From assembly GCA_937891215.1 (NCBI GenBank), contig CALAEU010000296.1:1-13351 (forward strand): 13,351 nt of DNA, given 5' to 3'. Positions 1-6,751 of this stretch are shown here, piece by piece (positions within the stretch are counted from its first letter, which is position 1; each line of letters begins with the position of its first letter). The DNA is from an uncultured Clostridia bacterium (GTDB taxonomy: Bacteria; Bacillota_A; Clostridia; Oscillospirales; Acutalibacteraceae). Below the pieces are notes generated by a model. It was not told the DNA's origin. It saw only the letters and a program-made list of their open reading frames with translations, and did no database searches. The translations under genes were made by a program, and so were the position numbers.

Positions 1-238
1 ATGTTTCGATTACTTTGGGAATCATAGGAACGATGGCACTGACAATGGCGGGTGACAAGCCTAATTTCTTGGCTATATCTGAGCTGAATAATTTACCGGC
101 CAAATCGGTTACGGGACTGGCTGCAGCCGATGAACGGCCTGTAAACAGTTCAATCAGTTGGTCGATACCGCCTTCTTTCAAAGCGGTTTCCTTGATACTT
201 CCAAAGATAGAATCCGAAATACCACCTAGAATAGGTTC
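1..238 (-). other. Foreign-looking coding segment, DUF937/YidB-like, probable assembly-chimera end
   Basis: This stretch encodes about 79 residues in the same frame as the RsmG start but does not resemble RsmG. It contains a small glycine/serine-rich helical pattern (ILGGISDSIFGSIK, then LIELFTGRSS, then KKLGLSPAIVSAIVPMIPK), which recalls DUF937/YidB-like proteins of Bacteroidetes. G+C by hand count is 108/240 for bases 1-240 against 63/217 for 241-457. Codons such as CTG, TTG, GCC, GGC and ATC become common, unlike the rest of the window. The segment has no start or stop inside the window. The family guess is moderate; the foreign origin relative to its neighbours is well supported. Confidence 0.65.
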
Positions 239-457
239 CTTTAAATTTTCAGGAATAGAAATATATTTTAAAAGCATTAAGCTATCAATAAAATGCTTTA
301 TAGCAATACCCTCATCATCTTTGATTGCGGTAAGATTGATTTTTTCATTCCATTCCTTTAATTCTTTTGCATAAATCTCTAGTTTTTCAAGTAATTCGTC
401 AGAAACATCGATTCCGACAACCTCTGCCTGACTTTTAATAATGCTTTTTATAGCCAT
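1..457 (-). CDS. rsmG: RsmG N-terminus (16S rRNA m7G methyltransferase) running into unrelated sequence; partial, probably chimeric
   Basis: The frame opens at ATG 455-457, preceded by a GAGG ribosome binding site 7 bases upstream, 3 bases after the stop of the GH31 gene, so it belongs to that operon. Residues 1-73 match the N-terminal helical part of RsmG/GidB, which methylates N7 of a guanine in the 530 loop of 16S rRNA using S-adenosylmethionine: the family signatures EWNEKINLTAI and KHFIDSL are both present. In the family the next residues are the SAM-binding loop, roughly DVGTGAGFPG. Here that loop never appears. After residue 73 (base 239) the frame continues into a different protein until it leaves the window at base 1. 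The rsmG call for 239-457 is strong. The full frame is unlikely to be a real gene product. Confidence 0.8.
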   Translation of the reverse strand, partial: MAIKSIIKSQAEVVGIDVSDELLEKLEIYAKELKEWNEKINLTAIKDDEGIAIKHFIDSLMLLKYISIPENLKEPILGGISDSIFGSIKETALKEGGIDQLIELFTGRSSAAASPVTDLAGKLFSSDIAKKLGLSPAIVSAIVPMIPKVIET

Positions 458-460
458 AAA

Positions 461-2866
461 TTAACCTCGGTAGAGAGCGGTAATTTCCATTAATGGCTCT
501 CTGTATTTTTTAGGAACTTTATTAAGGAATGTGTCGTCCCTTAATACTTCATTAAATAATCTTTTGTTTTCATTATTTATCTGGAATTTTGAAATTACAT
601 CAATAAGTTCTTCTTTCTTTTCTTTGTTAGAAAGGAATGTACAGACTGTAAGAGATACCGTAATTTCATCATTTGCTGTAACATCTTTAACAAGAATTTC
701 AACAAATCCGTTTTTGTCTTTTCTTTCAAATGATTTGTTTTCGCCATTTTTTGTAACTGTAATTTCACCGTCAACAATATCACGGAATTTAAGAAGATAA
801 TTTCTCTTTTCAGGTACAACAGAAATGTCACCCTCTGCTTTAGCAATAGTGAATGTAACAGTTGAATTGTCTTCTTTTACAATAAATGGTGTTTCACAAT
901 ATGCACCATCTTTAAAGCTCAGAGTTGTACCATCATCTTCGTAAAGGCGGAATTCATTATTACCTCTGAAAACAAGAAGTTCTAAATCTTCTGGATTTTC
1001 AACAGTGTTATCTTTGTCGTTCTTGCTCATAGGAATAATTGCACCCTCTTTTGCAAGAACAGGAATTGTACTTATATCTCTGAACATTTTAACAACAGAG
1101 TTACCACTGTAAATTCTACCATTATAAATGTCAGTATATCTTCCCTCAGGCAACCATACTTTTGCAGAAGCCATACCGATTTCTGCATTTGTATGTTCTG
1201 TAATAGGTGCTACAATAAGTTCTGTACCGAAGAAATACTCATTCTTTGCTTTGTAAGCATTTTCTTCTTTCGGATATGTGTAATACATAGGCTCACAAAT
1301 TGCTCTGCCTTCATTTTGTGTACGGCGGTTCATTGTATAAATATACGGAAGAAGTTTATGTCTGAAACGAAGATTTTCTGTTGCAATCTTCTCAATTGGT
1401 GCACTGTATTTCCAGGGTTCTTTACCCATAAATTCATTTGCAGTTGAGTGAAGACGCATAACAGGACTGAAGATGCCGAATTGTACCCATCTTATATAAA
1501 GTTCGTCGTCTTTTTTACCCCAACAGTGACCGCCGATGTCGTGGCTCCACCAAGGGTAGCCGACATTAGATGCAGTAGCGGTAAAGTAAACCTGAAAATC
1601 AAGACTCGACCATTTTTGTGTGGTGTCACCACTGAAACCTAACGGATAACGCTGACTACCTGCACCCGCAAAACGTGAGAGAATTAAAGGACGGTTGTTA
1701 TCTTTAGCATTATCAAGGAAGTGATAATGGTTAAGTGCCCAGAGTGGGTCAAGACCTTTAATCTTTGTGCGTGTACCTTGTTGCCAGTCAATCCACCAGA
1801 AATCAACGCCCATTTTTTCCATAGGGTGATGAAGAACTTTGAAATAATGCTCAACAAATTTTTCGTCTGTAATATCAAACTCTACAGGCTCTTTTGTTTT
1901 TGGGTCCTGCCCCATTTTTTCACACATTTCTTCGTAGCAGTCTTCATACCAACGAACACCTTGTGATGGGTGAAGGTTAAATGTTACTTTGTAGTTGTCA
2001 TCTTGTAATTTTTTAAGGAATCCTTGTGGGTCAGGGAATAAATCTGTGTTAAAACTGTAACCAGTCCAACCAACTGACCATACATCATAAATGTATTCCA
2101 TAAAATTAAGGTGAGTTGAGGGTTTTACAACATCTTTACCGAATTTTTTACGGATATCTACCCAGTGCCAGTCCATATCAACAGTAGCAACTGTAATCGG
2201 AATTTCTTCCGCTTTGAATCTATCCATAAGTTTTAAGTATTCTTCCTGTGTGTATGCTTTATACCTACTCCACCAGTTAGAAAGTGCATAACGAGGAATA
2301 AGTGGTGTTTCACCTGTCAATTTGTATAAATCCTGTGTTGCACCTATATAATCGTAACCATACGCAAAGTAATATTCGTCTTTACCTTTTGATTTTCTTG
2401 GTAAGATTTTACCGTCATCTGTTAAAATGAGTGTTTTGCTATCATCTAAAACTGCAACACCATCTTTTGAGCAAACACCATCACCTAAAGTGATAATACC
2501 CGCAGTAACATCAAGTGTACGGCAAGTACCTTTTAAGTTACCGCTATAATAATCTGTAACAACTCTGCCATCACGAAGTTTTATTCTTACCATTTTCTTT
2601 TCTGTAAAAGAATAAAGGAAGTTGCATTTTGTAGTTTTGATTTCTACAAAACCATTACCTTTCTTAACTTCAAAACGAGGTTCATTAAAATCTCTGAACC
2701 AGACTGCCTGTGTAGGTTCGTCACAGAAAATTCCGTTTTGAGATTCTTCTACACGTACCATGCAAGGTGTAAGAACAGTAATTCTTGTATTACCATTTAA
2801 AATAATATGACTGTCCTTTGCCTTGGGAGAAGTTTCAATTTTAAATTTGTCAAAATATCTTTCCAT
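461..2866 (-). CDS. Glycoside hydrolase family 31 (alpha-glucosidase/alpha-xylosidase type), cytoplasmic
   Basis: An 801-residue retaining alpha-glycosidase that releases terminal alpha-linked sugars from oligosaccharides; the exact substrate cannot be read from sequence. Residues 20-190 form the N-terminal beta-sandwich. The TIM barrel runs from about 190 to 520, with the presumed nucleophile Asp360 in FWWIDWQQG and the presumed acid/base Asp414 in GFSGDTTQKW, followed by the family signature SHDIGGH. Beta-sandwich C-terminal domains (DUF5110-like) follow at 550-740. The last 55 residues are a charged helical extension that I do not recognise from GH31. The nucleophile motif lacks the common DMNE form. 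There is no signal peptide, so it acts inside the cell. I chose ATG 2864-2866 because AAAGGTGA lies 5 bases upstream; GTG at 2875 would use that same site as its own codon. It follows the FAD-protein stop by one base. Confidence 0.9.
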   Translation of the reverse strand: MERYFDKFKIETSPKAKDSHIILNGNTRITVLTPCMVRVEESQNGIFCDEPTQAVWFRDFNEPRFEVKKGNGFVEIKTTKCNFLYSFTEKKMVRIKLRDGRVVTDYYSGNLKGTCRTLDVTAGIITLGDGVCSKDGVAVLDDSKTLILTDDGKILPRKSKGKDEYYFAYGYDYIGATQDLYKLTGETPLIPRYALSNWWSRYKAYTQEEYLKLMDRFKAEEIPITVATVDMDWHWVDIRKKFGKDVVKPSTHLNFMEYIYDVWSVGWTGYSFNTDLFPDPQGFLKKLQDDNYKVTFNLHPSQGVRWYEDCYEEMCEKMGQDPKTKEPVEFDITDEKFVEHYFKVLHHPMEKMGVDFWWIDWQQGTRTKIKGLDPLWALNHYHFLDNAKDNNRPLILSRFAGAGSQRYPLGFSGDTTQKWSSLDFQVYFTATASNVGYPWWSHDIGGHCWGKKDDELYIRWVQFGIFSPVMRLHSTANEFMGKEPWKYSAPIEKIATENLRFRHKLLPYIYTMNRRTQNEGRAICEPMYYTYPKEENAYKAKNEYFFGTELIVAPITEHTNAEIGMASAKVWLPEGRYTDIYNGRIYSGNSVVKMFRDISTIPVLAKEGAIIPMSKNDKDNTVENPEDLELLVFRGNNEFRLYEDDGTTLSFKDGAYCETPFIVKEDNSTVTFTIAKAEGDISVVPEKRNYLLKFRDIVDGEITVTKNGENKSFERKDKNGFVEILVKDVTANDEITVSLTVCTFLSNKEKKEELIDVISKFQINNENKRLFNEVLRDDTFLNKVPKKYREPLMEITALYRG

Positions 2867-2867
2867 A

Positions 2868-4442
2868 TCATTCACCTTTTTCTTCGTGATATTCTTTTTC
2901 TGTATTTACATTCCAGATAGCTGTTTTATCCGGACTATTTTTTATTATTGCTTTACTTGCTTCAATACCTGTGAGCATTGAATGATCCATATTGTTGTAT
3001 CTGTGCTGACCATTTCTGCCGATACAATAAAGATTACAGATTGTATCAAGGTGATTTTTTACTTTATCGAAATCTTTATATGTGCCAAAGTATGCAGGAT
3101 ATGCTTTTTTAACTTTCGTTGTAAATTTGTCTATAATATTTTCTTTTTTAATTACACCGATTTTTTCTAATTCATCGCTTGCAAATTCAATGAACTCTTC
3201 AGGTGGCATATTCCACATATCATCATTTTCGTTACAGAAATATTCAAGTCCTACCCATATATGCTCTTTGAAATCATCAACCATATAAGGCGACCAGTTA
3301 TTAAAAATCTGTAATCTGCCAAGTTTTACATTTCGCTCCTGTACATATATCCAGCAATCAGGAACATTATTGTTAATTGTTTTAATATCTGTTTTATTCT
3401 CAATTTCTAATTTCTTTAACAAAAGACCGACAGTAATAAAATCACGATAAGGGAGATTTACTGCTATATCTTTTTCTTCCTGAGGGAATTCAGGAATAGC
3501 GTTTGCTAAATCTTTAATTGGCATTGATGAAACAAGATAATCGCAGAAAATTTCTTCTTGCTTTTTATAATTTTCAGAACTTTCGTCTGTATTTTCAATT
3601 ATAACAGATTTTACTTTATTATCATCAAGATTTACTTTAACTACTTTTTGGCTCCTCTTAATTTCGGCACCTTTTTCTTCACAGACACATGAAAGTTTTT
3701 CCCACATCTGACCAGGACCAAACTTGGGGTAGTAAAATTCTTCTATTAAAGAAGTTTCAACATTTTTACTGTTTTTACTGAATGGTTTTTTAAGTGCATT
3801 AAGAATAACTTTTGTTATTGAAAGACCTTTTACTCTTTGTGCACCCCAGTCGGCAGAAATATTTTTTGGATGAACTCCCCAGAGTTTTTCTGTATAATCT
3901 TCAAAGAAAAGTTCGTAAAGTGTTCTGCCGAAACGATTTATATAAAAATTCTCCAAAGAATCTTCGGGCAATTTTTTTACACTGCTTTTTAAATAATCGA
4001 CTCCTGCAAAAAATGTGTTTTTCAAACCCATATTTATAAAAGTCTGCGGTTTTAAAGAGATAGGATAATCAAAAAAGCGATTTCTGTAATAAATTCGTGA
4101 GATTCTGTTTCTTATAAGAAATACATCGTCTTGTTTTTCGGGATCTGCATTACTGCTTTTTGAAAATGTTTTTTCTCTGTTTAAAATAATATCATCTTTT
4201 GCGGGTGCGCTCTGGAGTGGTAATATTTCCTGCCATAAATCCATAACGCGTTTATCTTTAGAAAAAAAACGATGACCGCCTATATCTATTCTGTTATCTT
4301 TATATTTTTCTGTTCTTGAAATCCCACCAATAAATTCACTTTCTTCAATAATAATTGGTTTAATTTCCTTAGATTCCTTTAACAAGGAATAAGCACAGGT
4401 AAGACCTGCTGGACCTGCACCTATAATTACAACATTTTTCAT
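2868..4442 (-). CDS. FAD-dependent oxidoreductase, UDP-galactopyranose mutase / protoporphyrinogen oxidase-like
   Basis: A 524-residue flavoprotein. The N-terminal Rossmann fold begins at once with [11 protein letters not shown] (residues 4-14), followed by an acidic strand end IIEES at 31-35 and the GGISRT loop, a standard FAD-binding arrangement. IDIGGHRFF (52-60), EKLWGVHP (185-192) and the C-terminal [14 protein letters not shown] (475-488) are the hallmarks of a branch related to UDP-galactopyranose mutase and amine-oxidase-like enzymes, often annotated simply as NAD(P)/FAD-dependent oxidoreductase. True Glf proteins are shorter, near 370-400 residues, so mutase activity is not certain. 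There is no signal peptide or membrane segment. GGTGG lies 7 bases before ATG 4440-4442. It sits between the amidohydrolase (15-base gap) and GH31 genes. A role in nucleotide-sugar or cell-surface polysaccharide metabolism is inference from family and context. Confidence 0.8.
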   Translation of the reverse strand: MKNVVIIGAGPAGLTCAYSLLKESKEIKPIIIEESEFIGGISRTEKYKDNRIDIGGHRFFSKDKRVMDLWQEILPLQSAPAKDDIILNREKTFSKSSNADPEKQDDVFLIRNRISRIYYRNRFFDYPISLKPQTFINMGLKNTFFAGVDYLKSSVKKLPEDSLENFYINRFGRTLYELFFEDYTEKLWGVHPKNISADWGAQRVKGLSITKVILNALKKPFSKNSKNVETSLIEEFYYPKFGPGQMWEKLSCVCEEKGAEIKRSQKVVKVNLDDNKVKSVIIENTDESSENYKKQEEIFCDYLVSSMPIKDLANAIPEFPQEEKDIAVNLPYRDFITVGLLLKKLEIENKTDIKTINNNVPDCWIYVQERNVKLGRLQIFNNWSPYMVDDFKEHIWVGLEYFCNENDDMWNMPPEEFIEFASDELEKIGVIKKENIIDKFTTKVKKAYPAYFGTYKDFDKVKNHLDTICNLYCIGRNGQHRYNNMDHSMLTGIEASKAIIKNSPDKTAIWNVNTEKEYHEEKGE

Positions 4443-4457
4443 TTAATTTCCACCATT

Positions 4458-5285
4458 TTATAAATTTAATGCTACTTTTAAGTTTTCGCCTAAAATACCT
4501 TTTTTAGCATCTTCTGTAATCGGGAGATTTTTTATTCTCTCTATTGCATTTTTGGTATATTCCACATCTTTATACGGAAAATCAAGACCAAAAATACTGT
4601 TTTTTTCACCAGTCTGATGAATCAATGTACATAAATCATCATCCGTAAGCGACCACGCACCTGCTCTTTTATTGCCAAGAGAATCTGTTTCCATAGAAAT
4701 ACTTGTAAGACCTGCGTAAATTTTTTCTCCTCTTCTTGAGTTATTGTTCATAACTAAAAGTGCTTCTTTAAAAAAGCTGTAACCGCCTACATGTTCCATA
4801 CTAAATTTTAAATTTGGGAAATTATAAGCTACTTCGTCAAATAAAAGCATACTGTAATCTTTTATTCTGTGCCAGTGAAGTCCGGTGTGAAATGAAATAA
4901 AAAGGCCTTGTTTTTCCGCCTCGGCATAAACTTCAAAAAGTTCTCTACCATCTACCTTTACTTCTTGTGCAGCGGGATGAACTTTAATACCCTTAAACCC
5001 AAGTTCTTTTATTTCTTTGACTTGTTCGTTAACAGAACCTATATCAAAATTAATCGTACCAAAACCGATTAAATTATTTTCGTTTTTAATTTCGTTATAT
5101 AACCATTTATTTTGATTTATTGTAATTCCTACACGCTCTGTCTGATGATTAAAAGGTGCAAAACAAACTGCCTTTTCAATATCACATTCCGCCATAAGCT
5201 CTTTAAGATTTTCGAGCTGTGCATTATCCTTAGAACCCTTCGGAAAAACATGTGCATGGTTTGCAAAAATTTTGTAATCACTCAT
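4458..5285 (-). CDS. Amidohydrolase family 2 protein (metal-dependent TIM-barrel hydrolase)
   Basis: A 275-residue single-domain amidohydrolase-2 protein. This family uses one or two divalent metals in a TIM barrel to hydrolyse or decarboxylate small cyclic or carboxylated substrates. The expected ligands are visible in order: HAH at residues 10-12 on strand 1, GIKVHP with His103, SFHTGLHWH with His133, MEHVGG with His165, and GLDFP with Asp235 near the end. The substrate cannot be predicted. The start is taken as ATG 5283-5285 because GGGTGA lies 5 bases upstream; an in-frame GTG at 5294 would sit inside that site. The start overlaps the 3' end of the phosphatase gene by 8 bases, which suggests translational coupling. 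No signal peptide is present. Confidence 0.85.
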   Translation of the reverse strand: MSDYKIFANHAHVFPKGSKDNAQLENLKELMAECDIEKAVCFAPFNHQTERVGITINQNKWLYNEIKNENNLIGFGTINFDIGSVNEQVKEIKELGFKGIKVHPAAQEVKVDGRELFEVYAEAEKQGLFISFHTGLHWHRIKDYSMLLFDEVAYNFPNLKFSMEHVGGYSFFKEALLVMNNNSRRGEKIYAGLTSISMETDSLGNKRAGAWSLTDDDLCTLIHQTGEKNSIFGLDFPYKDVEYTKNAIERIKNLPITEDAKKGILGENLKVALNL

Positions 5286-6024
5286 TATCGTCACCCATAA
5301 ATGAAAGAAAATCCATTAAATCACTTAAATCTTCATTGTCGTCAATCGGTTCATCTTCAGGAATATTGCTATAATAATCCCAAAGCATTTCTTCCTGATT
5401 TTCTGTTAAAGGTGACGCAGGAATATCGTTTATAACTTCTGCTTTTCTTGTTTTACTCCAGAGAGATGGTGTAATTCTTAATGTGTAACCACAAGCAGAC
5501 GGACAAAGCCATTCTGTCATTGGCAATTCAGGTAAACCAAATGCTGAGAGAATTGACATTATAACACCACCGTGTGTAAAAATAGCACAACTTGTAGTTC
5601 CTGTTTTAATAAGTCCATCAACTGTTTTTATGAATGTATCGCAAACTCTTGTTGAAAACTCCTGATTACTTTCGCCATTTAGCGGTTTTGCGTCAGGTCC
5701 ACCAGCTAACCACTCTGTAAATTCTTTGTGTGGTGCTAATTCTTCTGCAGTAAGATTTTCAAATTCACCAAAATCACACTCATCAAAACCACGCATTTCT
5801 ATTGGTGTTTTATCTGGATAAATAATTTTTGCAGTTTCTATACAACGCTTTAATGTACTTGAAAATACTACATCTGCCGCAGGATAATCGTAATCTTTTA
5901 GCATAGTATTTAACTGGTCAATACCCTCTTTACAGAGAGATTCGTCAGTATGACCTATGTATCTTCCTTCTAAATTCCCTTTGGTGTAAGCGTGTCTAAT
6001 AAGATGAATTGTGTAACTTTTCAT
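5278..6024 (-). CDS. Histidine phosphatase family protein (phosphoglycerate mutase-like fold)
   Basis: A 248-residue member of the branch 1 histidine phosphatases, which pass phosphate through a catalytic histidine. Visible residues are LIRHAYT with Arg10 and catalytic His11, SSTLKR with Arg60, the acidic pocket DECDFGEFEN with Glu82 as likely proton donor, and FTHGG with His151. The set is complete, so it should be active. It resembles GpmB/CobC-type phosphatases acting on small phosphorylated metabolites; the substrate is unknown. Compared with the usual core of about 200 residues, it has a C-terminal tail from about 205 rich in Asp and Glu. It is the first gene of the left operon. ATG 6022-6024 is preceded by GGAG with a 6-base gap, and it diverges from the XRE regulator with promoters facing each other. 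Confidence 0.88.
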   Translation of the reverse strand: MKSYTIHLIRHAYTKGNLEGRYIGHTDESLCKEGIDQLNTMLKDYDYPAADVVFSSTLKRCIETAKIIYPDKTPIEMRGFDECDFGEFENLTAEELAPHKEFTEWLAGGPDAKPLNGESNQEFSTRVCDTFIKTVDGLIKTGTTSCAIFTHGGVIMSILSAFGLPELPMTEWLCPSACGYTLRITPSLWSKTRKAEVINDIPASPLTENQEEMLWDYYSNIPEDEPIDDNEDLSDLMDFLSFMGDDNE

Positions 6025-6093
6025 TGCAATCTCCGTTCAAATGGTGTATTATGTTATACAAATAGTATAAATTTCGGGTGGGTGTTTTTACAA
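6024..6093. promoter_or_regulatory. Divergent promoter region with two inverted repeats (candidate operator)
   Basis: Minus strand, toward the phosphatase: -35 TTGTAA (6088-6093), 18-base spacer, -10 TATACT (6064-6069). Plus strand, toward the regulator: -35 TTGCAA (6024-6029), 17-base spacer, -10 TATTAT (6047-6052). Two perfect inverted repeats overlap these elements: TGTAT-N6-ATACA (6045-6060) and TTATAC-N5-GTATAA (6054-6070). The second covers the minus-strand -10, and the first covers the plus-strand -10. This is what autoregulation by the adjacent XRE protein would look like. Promoters are matched by eye; binding is inferred. Confidence 0.5.
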
Positions 6094-6702
6094 ATGGTAA
6101 ATTATGCAGAACGACTTTATGAATTAAGAACTGAAAAAGGATTAAGCCAGAAAGACGCCGCAAATGATTTGGGTGTTTCTCAGGCACTTCTTTCACATTA
6201 CGAAAAAGGCATACGAGAATTCGGTTTAGATTTTTTAAATCGTGCCGCCGACTACTATAAAGTTACTACCGATTATATTTTAGGCAGAACTGACAGTAGA
6301 ACGGGGCTTGAGTCTTCATTTTTCTTCGACCGTGAAGAAGATGGTATATATAATACCACAACTATATACCGTGCTGCAATATTTATTCACGAAAGAATGA
6401 ACACTGGTTCTGCTTTAGCAGGTGACAGTGCCGACTTTTTATACTCTGTTGCTCTTTACAGAACTCTTTTTGCAGCAGCCCAAAAGGGTTATATTCCCAA
6501 AAGGTGGTTTTCATTACCACCAAAAATCGCAGAAAGTCTTCCAATGGCAGTAACCGAAAATATTCTTATGCATTTTCCCGATAAATCGCCTAATGCAAAA
6601 AGATATGGTAACCCAGAACCTAAATCTATTGAAACTGTTATAAAAACAGTTGAAAATTATATTAAAAAAGCGGCAACAGATATAGTAAAATCAGTAGAAT
6701 AA
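6094..6702 (+). CDS. XRE/Cro-family transcriptional regulator with unrecognised C-terminal domain
   Basis: A 203-residue DNA-binding regulator. Residues 1-62 form an HTH_3/XRE domain: LYELRTEKGLSQKDAANDLG, then the recognition helix SQALLSHYEKG and the closing helices ending in YILGRTDS. The remaining 140 residues are mostly helical and soluble, and I cannot assign them to a ligand-binding family; they contain an aromatic-rich stretch (FLYSVALYRTLF) that may form a dimer interface. I chose ATG 6094 because GGGTGGGTG lies about 9 bases upstream and the HTH begins at once. Upstream in-frame codons would extend through the divergent promoter. It is the only convincing plus-strand gene here, divergent from the phosphatase operon and convergent with glgA, so it is probably a local regulator. 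Its ligand is unknown. Confidence 0.87.
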   Translation: MVNYAERLYELRTEKGLSQKDAANDLGVSQALLSHYEKGIREFGLDFLNRAADYYKVTTDYILGRTDSRTGLESSFFFDREEDGIYNTTTIYRAAIFIHERMNTGSALAGDSADFLYSVALYRTLFAAAQKGYIPKRWFSLPPKIAESLPMAVTENILMHFPDKSPNAKRYGNPEPKSIETVIKTVENYIKKAATDIVKSVE

Positions 6703-6713
6703 TAAGACAGACA

Positions 6714-6744
6714 GGGTTGTGGCAAACGATGTTTGCTACAACCC
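6714..6744. terminator. Bidirectional rho-independent terminator
   Basis: A 14-base stem (GGGTTGTGGCAAAC at 6714-6727 with GTTTGCTACAACCC at 6731-6744, one G-U pair) closes a 3-base loop. On the plus strand it is followed by a T-rich tail (6745-6761). On the minus strand it is followed by a moderately T-rich run. It starts 12 bases after the regulator stop and ends 8 bases from the glgA stop, so it can end transcription from both convergent units. Confidence 0.85.
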
Positions 6745-6751
6745 ATTTCTA

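Noticed and set aside
15..374. Plus-strand open frame of about 120 codons at the left end
   Set aside because: It is antisense to the RsmG/DUF937-like coding sequence, has no ribosome binding site, and spans the suspected junction. Composition looks like a shadow frame.
1..457. A natural RsmG-DUF937 fusion protein
   Set aside because: The fusion would lack the methyltransferase active site, and the simultaneous jump in G+C and codon use at the join is better explained by misassembly.
1193..1966. Several plus-strand open frames opposite the GH31 gene
   Set aside because: All are antisense shadows of a gene with intact catalytic motifs, and none has a plausible start or recognisable protein sequence.
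5992..6093. A 34-residue N-terminal extension of the XRE regulator
   Set aside because: It would run through the divergent promoter region, has no binding site, and the HTH domain starts right at the internal ATG 6094 that has a good site.
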